Source: Acidobacteriaceae bacterium
Lineage (GTDB): Bacteria > Acidobacteriota > Terriglobia > Terriglobales > Acidobacteriaceae
DNA: 64,000 nucleotides
Direction: 5' to 3'
Assembly (NCBI GenBank): GCA_028283625.1
Contig: JAPWKG010000004.1
Coordinates: 1-64,000 of the forward strand
The translations under genes and the position numbers were made by a program. Positions 44,969-52,728 of the stretch are shown here, piece after piece. The notes below the pieces were generated by a model, which did no database searches, was not told where the DNA came from, and saw only the letters and a program-made list of their open reading frames with translations. Position 1 is the first letter of the stretch. Each line of letters opens with the position of its first letter.

Positions 44969-46174
44969 CTACAGAGAGGCGGCTAAGGCCGCCTCTTTTG
45001 CTCGTTTGCGACTCCACCAGTTTTTGATGATGATCTGGCCTGGATGCTCGACAAAGCGACGCATGGCCATGGCGAAGAGCACGATGGCAACGTAGGAGAT
45101 CCAGGGATCGAAGCGCTCGACGTGCAGCTTCTCTGGAATATGCCATTGATGCAGCAGCTCAAAGGCATTGAAATGCAGTAGATAAAGGCAGTAGGTCGAA
45201 GTTCCTACGGCGACCAGAGGACGGATGGCGAAGATGCTCGCGAGCGGACTGGGGCCGGAAAGCCCGAGGATGATCAGCGCGAAGATCGGTGTGAGCAAAC
45301 CGCCGTGGACCATGATGTAGGGCAGGTCATCGACCAAGTGGTAGGTGATAAACCAAGCCGCAGTGAAGCCGCAGAGCCCCACGATCATGCGTCCGCGGAC
45401 GCCGAGCTTCGCCGCTTCGTGTAGCCGTCCGAGCGTAAGCCCGGCGAGGAAGGTGCACAGATACGGAAGCGGCGTGTACTTGAGAAAGTTCAGCCACCAG
45501 CCGCCGGAGTAGCGATCGGCCATGTGGGGCAGGTGGTCTGGATTGAGCAGCACGTAGGACAGGTGCGGGATCAGGCCAACGAGCCAGAATCCGAGCAGCA
45601 TCGTTACCAGAGCTCCGGTGCTGCGTGGCCAGCGCAACCGCATCAGCCACGGAAAGAGCACGTAGAGAGCAACCTCGCAACTCAATGTCCAGGTGACGGT
45701 CATCCAGAAGGTGGCGAGGTTGGGGAAGAAACCCTGCACCAGCAGCGGTGTGGCGATTGTGCCTTCCCAGAAGTCCCAATGGTTGCGCACGTGGAACTCC
45801 ACCATGAGCATGGGAAGGGAGATCAGCATCGTGAGCGCGTAGACGGGGTACAGGCGCGAAAAACGTGCGACCCAGAAGTCCATTGCGTTCAACGGCTGCG
45901 GCCGATCCGCGTAGTTGTAGGCCAGGATGAAGCCCGAGATCAGGAAAAAGAAGCTGACGAAGACGAAGCCAATATTGACCAGCGGATAAAGGTTCAGCCA
46001 CGGATGCGTCTGCGATTGCAGGCCCGAGGGCGTGAAGTGGAAGAGCACAATGGTCAGGGCCAGCAGCGTACGCAGGCCGGTCAAAGCCGGCAGGGCAGGT
46101 TTGCGTACCGCCTTTGGCCGGGGCTGTTGGTCGGCGGCGTATGCGCCAGGAGAGGTCGTAGCTTGGTCAGTCAT
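44969..46174 (-). CDS. Acyltransferase 3 family membrane protein (OafA-like)
   Basis: 401 residues with about ten membrane helices. The first helix carries LTGLRTLLALTIVLFHF, with the conserved Arg and the catalytic-type His (LFHF), and the second has FVFVSFFFLISGFILAYNYA. FWVARFSRLYPVY gives the conserved RxxRLYP-like block. The family moves acyl groups (often acetyl) onto sugars of lipopolysaccharide, peptidoglycan or exopolysaccharide. The C-terminal SGNH domain of some members is absent. Acceptor unknown. Its 3' end overlaps the pyrH terminator. No Shine-Dalgarno is seen before the ATG at 46174. Confidence 0.88.
   Translation of the reverse strand: MTDQATTSPGAYAADQQPRPKAVRKPALPALTGLRTLLALTIVLFHFTPSGLQSQTHPWLNLYPLVNIGFVFVSFFFLISGFILAYNYADRPQPLNAMDFWVARFSRLYPVYALTMLISLPMLMVEFHVRNHWDFWEGTIATPLLVQGFFPNLATFWMTVTWTLSCEVALYVLFPWLMRLRWPRSTGALVTMLLGFWLVGLIPHLSYVLLNPDHLPHMADRYSGGWWLNFLKYTPLPYLCTFLAGLTLGRLHEAAKLGVRGRMIVGLCGFTAAWFITYHLVDDLPYIMVHGGLLTPIFALIILGLSGPSPLASIFAIRPLVAVGTSTYCLYLLHFNAFELLHQWHIPEKLHVERFDPWISYVAIVLFAMAMRRFVEHPGQIIIKNWWSRKRAKEAALAASL
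44975..44999 (+). terminator. Rho-independent terminator of pyrH
   Basis: AGAGGCGGC (44975-44983), TAAG loop, GCCGCCTCT (44988-44996), then TTT. It lies inside the last codons of the convergent acyltransferase gene. Confidence 0.7.
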
Positions 46175-46299
46175 GCAGAAGTGAGGGGACGCCGCGCAGA
46201 GCAGAATATAGGGCGCACCAATGTATCCGACGGTGCGGCGAAGATTTAAGCCTACAGGAAGCGTCGCGGCTGCGTTTTCTTTTGCCTGTGCTCAGGCTC

Positions 46300-46962
46300 T
46301 CAGCGTACGTCCACCTTGGTGAAGCCTAGACCGCTCAGCATGGCGGTCAGGGTGGCACGCGCGTTCTTGCGGGCAGCGTCCAGAATGCCGTCGGAGAGCG
46401 CGGCGTCCTGCAACTGGGTCTGAGCCTTTTGCCGGACCATGCTTTCAAGGTTGGGGTCGGCCTTTACGAAAAGGCCGGTGGAGCGTTCGTAAACACGGGT
46501 GTGCTGATTGTCGAGCGTGGTGAGGAAGACTTCGGTTGCGGGCAACGTGACCTGCACGGAGCGGCCGTCGGGTGTTTCCGTAATCTGTACGTCGTCTTCC
46601 TTCAGGCGTGAGAGGTCTACCCCGGCAATGGTCTGGCCGTGCACAATCATAAGCACCCTGTCGCCGGCCAGGACGTCAGGCAGGACGGCGGAACTTTCGC
46701 TTCCCTCGACGACGGTATCCAGAGAGTAAACGACGGTTTCCAGGCGATTCAGGCGCTGGATGCGGTCCACGACCATTGGCGCCGAGACCGTTACGAGCGG
46801 ACGGCCCGTGATCATGGCCGCCAGTCTGCCGGGCAGACCGGTCCGTGCGCGGTGCACGAAAACCCCGAGAACAACCGCTCCGAGAATGACTGCGAACAGG
46901 ACGCCCAACAGGGCTCCCCAGCCGGAGCGACGCCGCTCCGTGGCATATCCGTACGACTCCAT
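46300..46962 (-). CDS. DUF4230 family membrane-anchored protein
   Basis: 220 residues. One N-terminal helix (about 15-37) is followed by an extracytoplasmic domain with VVDRIQRLNRLETVVYSLDT and LPATEVFLTTLDNQHTRVYE, the hallmark blocks of DUF4230. Function is unknown. A C-terminal amphipathic region (about 170-215) is rich in Ala and Gln/Arg. TACACT lies 6 nt before the ATG on the minus strand. It diverges from the aldo/keto reductase gene over 134 bp. Confidence 0.82.
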   Translation of the reverse strand: MESYGYATERRRSGWGALLGVLFAVILGAVVLGVFVHRARTGLPGRLAAMITGRPLVTVSAPMVVDRIQRLNRLETVVYSLDTVVEGSESSAVLPDVLAGDRVLMIVHGQTIAGVDLSRLKEDDVQITETPDGRSVQVTLPATEVFLTTLDNQHTRVYERSTGLFVKADPNLESMVRQKAQTQLQDAALSDGILDAARKNARATLTAMLSGLGFTKVDVR

Positions 46963-46968
46963 GCGGCC

Positions 46969-46974
46969 AGTGTA
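46969..46974 (-). promoter_or_regulatory. -10-like hexamer TACACT, 6 nt before the DUF4230 start
   Basis: On the minus strand TACACT, GGCCGC, ATG. A leaderless transcript is predicted. Confidence 0.45.
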
Positions 46975-47084
46975 CGCGCCTTATCGACCGGAGAGCGCAA
47001 AGTGCGGTGTCTCGTTTTTTTACGCTTGCAAGGGCAACCCTTTTTTACACGCGACAACAGCGTACGCGCTGGGCATGCGCATCA

Positions 47085-47090
47085 TAGACT
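47085..47090 (+). promoter_or_regulatory. -10-like hexamer TAGACT, 6 nt before the aldo/keto reductase start
   Basis: TAGACT, GAACCC, ATG at 47097. No Shine-Dalgarno is present, consistent with leaderless translation. Confidence 0.45.
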
Positions 47091-47096
47091 GAACCC

Positions 47097-48077
47097 ATGC
47101 AAACCGTGACCCACCCCCTTGCCGCGAAGTTTACGGCGCCGATGACAACCCTTGGCTTTGGCTGCGCCCCGCTGATGGGTCGGGCCTCCCGGAAGGAGTC
47201 AATGGCTGCGCTGGGGTTGGCCTTCGATGCCGGGGTGACGTTTTTCGATACCGCGCGCTCGTATGGTTATGGCCAAAGCGAGGGGCTTTTGGGGGACTTT
47301 CTTTCCGGCGGCCGTCGTGAGCAGGTTGTTCTGTGCACAAAGTTTGGCATTCGCGCGGTTCGTCCCGGCTGGAAGCAACAGCTGCGTCCGGTGGCGCGCG
47401 CTGCGGTAAGGCTGGTGCCGTCGTTGCGCCAGGCGGTGCAGCGTCGGGCAGGAGATCAGTTCACCGCCGGCTGCTTTTCAGTTGCTGATCTGGAAGCCAG
47501 CTTTGATCGAAGCCTGCGTGAGCTGAAGACCGATTATGTGGACATGCTGCTGTTGCATGCCGCGCCGATGAGCGTGCTGGAGCAGACCGATCTCTTTGTT
47601 GCGCTTGAGAAGCTGGTGCAGCAGGGCAAGATTCGCGCTGCTGGAATCTCAGCGGATCTACCGGTGATGGAGACGTTTTTCGCCAAACCGATTCCGGTGC
47701 TGAGCAGCGCCCAGTTCGCGCTGAATCCCGGCAATATTGCGTTTGCGGAAAAGGTGCGTTCGCACGCGGATCTTCTGCTGGTGGCCAATCATCCGTTTGG
47801 GGGCACGCTGGGCGTCAACGGCATGAAAGACCGCGTTGCGGCTCTGGCGGAAGATGCGGGGCTGCCGGAGGACCTTCGCCGTAAGTTAAAGGAAACAAAA
47901 GATCCACAGCTTTTCCCGGAGCTGGTGTTCGGCATGTTGTTGAACGGCACAGGGGTCGCGGCGGTGGTTCCCGCCATGGTCTCTGCGCGCAATATCCGGG
48001 CCAACGTGGAGGCCATGGAAGGCTGCCGTTTTTCCGCCCAGGAGCTTGCGTTAGTGCGTTCCGCGCTGGCCTCGTAG
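47097..48077 (+). CDS. Aldo/keto reductase family oxidoreductase
   Basis: 326 residues. The catalytic tetrad of the family can be placed: Asp51 (FFDTARSY), Tyr56, Lys82 (CTKFG) and His154 (LLLHA). The barrel start TLGFGCAPLMGR and the DYVDMLLLH strand are typical. AKRs reduce aldehydes or ketones with NADPH; the substrate is not evident. A basic stretch (about 90-118, GWKQQLRPVARAAVRLVPS) after the Lys is an unusual insertion and may shape the active site. It has its own TAGACT hexamer 6 nt upstream and precedes rpmI by 97 nt. Confidence 0.85.
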   Translation: MQTVTHPLAAKFTAPMTTLGFGCAPLMGRASRKESMAALGLAFDAGVTFFDTARSYGYGQSEGLLGDFLSGGRREQVVLCTKFGIRAVRPGWKQQLRPVARAAVRLVPSLRQAVQRRAGDQFTAGCFSVADLEASFDRSLRELKTDYVDMLLLHAAPMSVLEQTDLFVALEKLVQQGKIRAAGISADLPVMETFFAKPIPVLSSAQFALNPGNIAFAEKVRSHADLLLVANHPFGGTLGVNGMKDRVAALAEDAGLPEDLRRKLKETKDPQLFPELVFGMLLNGTGVAAVVPAMVSARNIRANVEAMEGCRFSAQELALVRSALAS

Positions 48078-48174
48078 CCTTTAAGGTGGCCTAAATCGCT
48101 GTTTTTCGCTAGAATACTAGCTGCACCACGTATGCCGGTCTGCGTCCAGCGGACCCGCAAAAGAAAGCATAACC

Positions 48175-48372
48175 ATGCCAAAGTTGAAGACCCATTCGGG
48201 CGCGGCGAAGCGCTTCAAGAAGACTGGTACGGGCAAGTTTAAGCGCGGCCAGTCCAAGATGCGCCACATCCTTACTTCGAAGTCGGTGAAGACGAAGCGT
48301 CACCTCCGTCAGATCACCATGGTTTCGGATGCGGATACGCCGAAGGTTGCCCGCATGCTTCCTTACGCCTAA
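48175..48372 (+). CDS. rpmI: 50S ribosomal protein L35 (bL35)
   Basis: 65 residues. [20 protein letters not shown] and [17 protein letters not shown] are canonical. Binds 23S rRNA in the large subunit. In most bacteria infC precedes rpmI; here an aldo/keto reductase does, so infC lies elsewhere. CTAGAATACTAG at 48109-48120 contains TAGAAT and may be the -10 of a rpmI-rplT transcript. The gap to rplT is 167 nt, long enough for an L20-responsive leader. Confidence 0.96.
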   Translation: MPKLKTHSGAAKRFKKTGTGKFKRGQSKMRHILTSKSVKTKRHLRQITMVSDADTPKVARMLPYA

Positions 48373-48539
48373 GGCGTAGGGCAGTATCAGAGGTTTCCCG
48401 ATCAAGTGGGCCGAAAAAGCGTTCAGGCCTCTGGGTTAGCTCCACAGCGATCCCCATTGAGATCAGGAGTAGGAAGCGAGTGAAGTGGCCACCTTTGCCA
48501 CCAGCCGCTTGATAACGAAGTACGCAAAAGGAGCACACG

Positions 48540-48908
48540 ATGCCTCGTGTAAAACGTAGTACGAAGCGCGCTGACCGCCGCCGCAAGATTCTTAAGCGGG
48601 CCAGCGGCTACTTCCTCACCAAGTCCAAGCTGTATCAAGCAGCGCAGGAAGCGGTTGAGCGCGGTCTCAAGTTCGCCTACATCGGTCGTAAGCAGAAGAA
48701 GCGCCAGTTCCGCTCGCTGTGGATCGTTCGTATCGGCGCAGCTGCCAAGCTGAACGGCATGAGCTACTCGACCTTCATCAACGGCCTGAAGAAGGCTGGC
48801 GTTGGTCTGGATCGCAAGATCCTGGCAGACATCGCAGCAAACGATGCGGCTGGTTTCACCGCACTGGCTCAGCAGGCGAAGTCGGCTCTGGTTGCAGCAA
48901 AGGCCTAA
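48540..48908 (+). CDS. rplT: 50S ribosomal protein L20 (bL20)
   Basis: 122 residues. [20 protein letters not shown] (basic N-terminal extension needed for 50S assembly) and the globular part with [20 protein letters not shown] followed by [15 protein letters not shown] are canonical. L20 usually represses its own operon through a pseudoknot in the leader; the 167-nt gap before the gene could hold such a structure, but none was traced with confidence. AAAGGAG lies 4-10 nt before the ATG. Closed by an 18-bp terminator. Confidence 0.96.
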   Translation: MPRVKRSTKRADRRRKILKRASGYFLTKSKLYQAAQEAVERGLKFAYIGRKQKKRQFRSLWIVRIGAAAKLNGMSYSTFINGLKKAGVGLDRKILADIAANDAAGFTALAQQAKSALVAAKA

Positions 48909-48922
48909 GCAAGAATTCTAGT

Positions 48923-48962
48923 AAAGAGAAAGGGTGTAGCTTCGGCTACACCCTTTCTCTTT
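48923..48962. terminator. 18-bp UUCG-capped bidirectional terminator after rplT
   Basis: AAAGAGAAAGGGTGTAGC (48923-48940), TTCG, GCTACACCCTTTCTCTTT (48945-48962). All 18 pairs are perfect. Confidence 0.9.
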
Positions 48963-48978
48963 GCAACGCAGTAACCGC

Positions 48979-48984
48979 TAGACT
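48979..48984 (+). promoter_or_regulatory. -10-like hexamer TAGACT, 7 nt before the deacetylase start
   Basis: TAGACT, GAATCGC, ATG at 48992. No Shine-Dalgarno is visible, so a leaderless mRNA is likely. Confidence 0.45.
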
Positions 48985-48991
48985 GAATCGC

Positions 48992-49909
48992 ATGGGGCTT
49001 CTGAGCCGGTGCTTCGTTGCGTTGTGGATGGTGTGTGCGGTGGGAGCAGGAACGGCACAGCAGCCGCTGCGGGTGGCCTTCACCTTTGACGATTTGCCTG
49101 CGCACGGGCCTTTGCCGCCGGGAGTTCAGAGGCCGGAGGTGATTGCCTCCATCCTGGCAACGCTGCATCAGGAAGAGATGCCGCCGGTGTATGGGTTCGT
49201 CAATGGCTTCCGCATGGAAACCTTCCCGTATCAGATCCATATTCTCGAGGCGTGGCAGCGTGCGGGCGAGCCCGTTGGCAACCATACCTGGTCGCATCCG
49301 GAGTTGGACAAGCTGACCGCTCGGCAGTACATCGCCAACATTGAACGAAATGAGCCGGTGCTGCGCGCGCTGGAGCCGCGAGGCGGATGGCGTTGGTTCC
49401 GTTATCCGTTTCTTGAAGAGGGCGATACCGTGGCCAAGCGTGAAGCGGTGCGCGAGTGGCTGTTTGCCCACCACTATCGCGTGGCGGAGATCTCACTCGA
49501 TTTTCAGGATTACAACTGGAACGATACCTACGCCCGTTGCGCGGCGAAACGGGATGACGCTGCCATTGGAAGACTGCACGACAGCTATCTGCATGCGGCC
49601 TCGGAGGCGACCATCTCGTTTCGGGCGCTGGCTCATCTTTTGTACGGCAAGGATGTGCCGTACATTCTTCTGTTGCACGTCGGAGCGTTTGATGCACGCA
49701 TGCTGCCGGAGCTGATTGCGCAGTTCCGCTCCGAAGGTTTTGGGTTTACGACACTGGAAGAGGCCTCGGCCGATCCGGTCTATGCGTTTGACCCAAAGCA
49801 GCCAACGGCGGGAGGATCGACGTTTCTGGAGCAGGTGGCTGCGGCAAGGAATGTTCGTGTGCCGGAGCTGCCGGATTACTCCACAGAGTTGAACAGAATC
49901 TGTCGCTAA
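48992..49909 (+). CDS. Secreted polysaccharide deacetylase (NodB-fold)
   Basis: 305 residues with a signal peptide (1-22). NodB motifs: catalytic Asp pair Asp33-Asp34 (FTFDDLP), metal-binding His98 and His102 (NHTWSH) and a RWFRYPFL block supplying the active-site Arg. The family removes N- or O-acetyl groups from peptidoglycan, chitin or exopolysaccharide. HVGAFDARMLPELIAQF near the C-terminus supplies the remaining His region. Compared with NodB it has a longer C-terminal part. It lies 20 nt before the DprE1-like gene, though each has its own -10-like hexamer. Confidence 0.87.
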   Translation: MGLLSRCFVALWMVCAVGAGTAQQPLRVAFTFDDLPAHGPLPPGVQRPEVIASILATLHQEEMPPVYGFVNGFRMETFPYQIHILEAWQRAGEPVGNHTWSHPELDKLTARQYIANIERNEPVLRALEPRGGWRWFRYPFLEEGDTVAKREAVREWLFAHHYRVAEISLDFQDYNWNDTYARCAAKRDDAAIGRLHDSYLHAASEATISFRALAHLLYGKDVPYILLLHVGAFDARMLPELIAQFRSEGFGFTTLEEASADPVYAFDPKQPTAGGSTFLEQVAAARNVRVPELPDYSTELNRICR

Positions 49910-49917
49910 GGATCGGC

Positions 49918-49923
49918 TATGCT
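49918..49923 (+). promoter_or_regulatory. -10-like hexamer TATGCT, 6 nt before the DprE1-like start
   Basis: TATGCT, GGAGGC, ATG at 49930. The spacer GGAGG could alternatively act as a Shine-Dalgarno, though at only 1 nt from the ATG it is too close. Confidence 0.35.
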
Positions 49924-49929
49924 GGAGGC

Positions 49930-51318
49930 ATGTCCTCGGCATCGAACGAACCTTTACTTTCTGCGCGCAACGTGCCCGAAGAGCCGTTCACCGGTACACC
50001 TCCGTTTGAGAGTTGGGGCCGGTATCCGCGTTATAACGCCACGATCAAGCCGTTGCACTGGCAGTCGGACTTCCCGCGCGTCATCGACGGGGTGCATACC
50101 GGCGTGTTGGCTGTGGGCATGGGGCGTTCCTATGGCGATGTGGGGTTGCTGAAGGACGGTACGTTGATGCCGACCACGAGCATGAACCGCATTCTGTCCT
50201 GGGACCCGGAGACGGGGTTGCTGATCGCTGAGTCCGGTATGACGCTGGCTCAGATTCTGGACTTTGCCGTGCCGCGCGGCTTCTTTTTGCCGGTGACGCC
50301 GGGCACCAAGTTCGTGACGCTGGGCGGTGCGATCGCCAACGATATTCATGGCAAAAACCATGAGGCTGCGGGCAGCTTCGGTGGTCACGTACCGATGTTT
50401 GAGCTGGTGCGTTCGGACGGCACGCATATGCTGTGCTCTCCGACGGAGAACCCGGATATGTTTGCCGCCACGATCGGCGGTATGGGACTGACAGGTGTGA
50501 TCACCTGGGCGCAGCTTCGTCTGAAGCCCATCGTCAGCCGCATGATCGATTACGAGGGAATTCAGTTTCACGGTATCGATGAATTTCTCGCCATCAAGAA
50601 GCAGTATCCCCATGTGGAGTACACGGTGGCGTGGCTGGACTGCGTGGGTACGGGGAAGAACTTTGCGCGCGGTGTCTTTATGCTGGGCGATCATTCCAAG
50701 GAGCCGGGCGAGTTGAAGCCTTCGGGTAAGCCGAAGCTGGTCTTCCCGATGGACGCTCCGGGCTTTCTGCTCAACAAGCTCTCGATCTCGGCTTTCAACA
50801 CGGTCTTCTTCCACAAACAGATGAAGAAGCACGTGATCACCAAGCAGGATTACGAGCCGTTTTTCTATCCGCTGGATGCAGTGCACAAGTGGAACCGCAT
50901 GTATGGCAAGCGCGGTCTGGTACAGTTCCAGTTTGCGATTCCCTGGGAGCATGCGGTGGAGGGTACGGTGGCCATCCTGAAGGAGATTACCAAGTCCGGC
51001 CTGGCAAGCTTCCTTGCTGTGCTCAAGACCTTTGGTGATGTGCCTTCGCTGGGGATGATGAGCTTTCCGCTTTCCGGCTTTATGTTCGCTCTGGACTTTC
51101 CGATCAAGCCGGGCATTACCTTTCCGCTCATGGAGCGTTTGGGCGATATGACGCGGGAGTTTGGCGGCCGTCTCTATCCGGCCAAGGACGCGTGCATGAC
51201 CGAAGCGCAGTTCAAGGCGTACTACCCCAACTGGGAGCGCTTCGCGCGCTACAAGGATCCGGCCATTACCTCCAGCTTCTGGGAGAGAGTCATGGGCCAC
51301 ACCGGAGGTGCGCGATGA
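49930..51318 (+). CDS. DprE1-like FAD-dependent decaprenylphosphoryl-ribose 2-oxidase homologue
   Basis: 462 residues, as in mycobacterial DprE1 (461). The flavin motif LGGAIANDIHGKNHEAAGSF (His140) matches the DprE1 block that carries its FAD-binding His, and RLYPAKD (Lys419) matches the active-site Lys region. DprE1 oxidises the 2'-OH of polyprenyl-phosphoryl-ribose as the first half of its epimerisation to the arabinose donor. The position of the Cys hit by benzothiazinone drugs in Mycobacterium is Ala387 here (GFMFALDFP). Its stop overlaps the start of the SDR partner by ATGA, so the two are translationally coupled, as dprE1-dprE2 are adjacent in Actinobacteria. The lipid and sugar used are inferred. 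Confidence 0.85.
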   Translation: MSSASNEPLLSARNVPEEPFTGTPPFESWGRYPRYNATIKPLHWQSDFPRVIDGVHTGVLAVGMGRSYGDVGLLKDGTLMPTTSMNRILSWDPETGLLIAESGMTLAQILDFAVPRGFFLPVTPGTKFVTLGGAIANDIHGKNHEAAGSFGGHVPMFELVRSDGTHMLCSPTENPDMFAATIGGMGLTGVITWAQLRLKPIVSRMIDYEGIQFHGIDEFLAIKKQYPHVEYTVAWLDCVGTGKNFARGVFMLGDHSKEPGELKPSGKPKLVFPMDAPGFLLNKLSISAFNTVFFHKQMKKHVITKQDYEPFFYPLDAVHKWNRMYGKRGLVQFQFAIPWEHAVEGTVAILKEITKSGLASFLAVLKTFGDVPSLGMMSFPLSGFMFALDFPIKPGITFPLMERLGDMTREFGGRLYPAKDACMTEAQFKAYYPNWERFARYKDPAITSSFWERVMGHTGGAR

Positions 51319-52076
51319 GCGAAGTTCAGGCAAAGGCGCCCAAGCGCATTCTTATCCTCGGCGCAACCAGCGGTATGGCAGAGCAGTGTGGACGCCTGTG
51401 GGCGGAGCGCGGGGACGCGCTCTTTCTCGTCGCCCGTTCGTCGGACAAGCTGGCGGCGGTGGCGGCTGATCTGAAGAACCGGGGCGCAAGCTTTGTGGAT
51501 TCGGCGGTGGCCGATCTGGATGACACGAATCACCATCCGGAGCTGCTGGCGCATGCCATCAACTCGCTAGGCGGCTTAGACGTGGCCTTTGTGGTGATGG
51601 GCGCGCTTGGATCGCAGGAAGCGGCGGAGAAGCACTTTCCTGATGCGCATCGGTTGCTGCACACCAACTACGTTGCTCCCGCGAGCTTGCTGACGTGGCT
51701 GGCAAATTACTGCGCGCAGCGCCATGCCGGAACGCTGGCGGTGGTGAGCTCTGTGGCCGGTGAGCGTGGCCGTAAGTCGAACTACGTCTATGGCTCTGCC
51801 AAGGCAGGACTGACGGCCTTTACCGATGGTCTTCGCAATCGCGTTGACCGCGAAGGCGTGAAGGTGATGACGATCAAGCCCGGGCCGGTGAAGACCGCCA
51901 TGACCCAGGGCATGAAGGGCCAGGAGAAGTTTGCCGATGTCGAGGTGGTGGCCGCAACGCTGGTCAAACAGATCGACAAGGGAACGGATGTGGTTTATGT
52001 GCCGGGTATCTGGCGCATCATCATGGCTGTGATCCGCGCGATTCCGGAGCGGATCTTCAAGAAGCTCAATCTGTAA
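51315..52076 (+). CDS. DprE2-like short-chain dehydrogenase (decaprenylphosphoryl-2-keto-pentose reductase homologue)
   Basis: 253 residues. The NAD(P) motif ILGATSGMAEQCGRLW replaces the usual TGxxxGxG with GATSGMA, as in DprE2-type SDRs. The catalytic Ser (VSSVAGERG) and Tyr-Lys (YGSAKAG) are present. A C-terminal hydrophobic/basic segment (PGIWRIIMAVIRAIPERIFK, about 230-250) could hold the membrane-bound substrate. It would reduce the keto intermediate made by the preceding enzyme. The start overlaps the DprE1-like stop by 4 bases (ATGA). A strong terminator follows. Confidence 0.84.
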   Translation: MSEVQAKAPKRILILGATSGMAEQCGRLWAERGDALFLVARSSDKLAAVAADLKNRGASFVDSAVADLDDTNHHPELLAHAINSLGGLDVAFVVMGALGSQEAAEKHFPDAHRLLHTNYVAPASLLTWLANYCAQRHAGTLAVVSSVAGERGRKSNYVYGSAKAGLTAFTDGLRNRVDREGVKVMTIKPGPVKTAMTQGMKGQEKFADVEVVAATLVKQIDKGTDVVYVPGIWRIIMAVIRAIPERIFKKLNL

Positions 52077-52100
52077 CGTTCATCAGGTTTGGCATGTGAA

Positions 52101-52139
52101 CGGCCGAAGGCATGAGGATGCCTTCGGCCGTTTCTTCTT
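52101..52139 (+). terminator. Rho-independent terminator of the DprE1/E2-like pair
   Basis: CGGCCGAAGGCAT (52101-52113), GAGG loop, ATGCCTTCGGCCG (52118-52130), then TTTCTTCTT. Thirteen perfect pairs. Confidence 0.87.
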
Positions 52140-52153
52140 GCGAAGCGAGATCG

Positions 52154-52612
52154 TTACTCAAGCCGCTTGCGTACAAAGGAGCGGATCGCCTCAGTGACAA
52201 CTCCGAAGACGAGGTGGGTCGCCATCTCGCTACGCCGTTCGCGTGCGCTTTGCCCGGAAGGGGGAGCAGAGAGTCCCATCATCGGGAGCGCGCTTTCGTG
52301 CGTGAGCGACATGAGCACAAGGCCGAAGCTGGCTCCATGTTTGCTCGTTGCGGCAGGGTAGAACTCGGCCACGGCGCCGTAAGCGGCTCCTGCTGAGGCG
52401 CCAAAGCTCCAGTGCACGGCTTCGCTGGCCAGCAGCTTCTGCTCGCCTTCCAGCTCATGACCGGCGAGCTTGTCTGCAAACTCTTCCGGTGGTTCCGGCT
52501 CTCCGTAGATGCGCGGTGGATACAGCTTTTCCGCAGCAGTTTTCGCTGCGGTTGCTACCAGACCGGCTACCGCTCCGGCGACCAAACCCTTCCAGAGAAC
52601 TCCACGCGGCAT
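52154..52612 (-). CDS. DUF1440 family membrane protein (YagU-like)
   Basis: 152 residues. A Gly/Ala-rich first helix (WKGLVAGAVAGLVATAAKTA) leads to the family block EKLYPPRIYGEPEPPEEFAD, followed by HWSFGASAGAAYGAVAEFYP and a third hydrophobic stretch. YagU of Escherichia coli is an inner-membrane protein linked to acid resistance; a general function is unknown. AAAGGAG lies 7-13 nt before the ATG on the minus strand. It converges on the DprE2-like gene and follows the symporter gene downstream by 116 bp on the same strand. Confidence 0.8.
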   Translation of the reverse strand: MPRGVLWKGLVAGAVAGLVATAAKTAAEKLYPPRIYGEPEPPEEFADKLAGHELEGEQKLLASEAVHWSFGASAGAAYGAVAEFYPAATSKHGASFGLVLMSLTHESALPMMGLSAPPSGQSARERRSEMATHLVFGVVTEAIRSFVRKRLE

Positions 52613-52728
52613 ACGACAGGCTCCTTTGCGTTGCTACTGGTATGAGGGGTGGTGGCGAAGCGTACTGGTGCAGCTCCAGCTACCGCTCCCCTGACCTGTA
52701 GGATGCAGCCTGTCGTAAGAGCGTTGAT

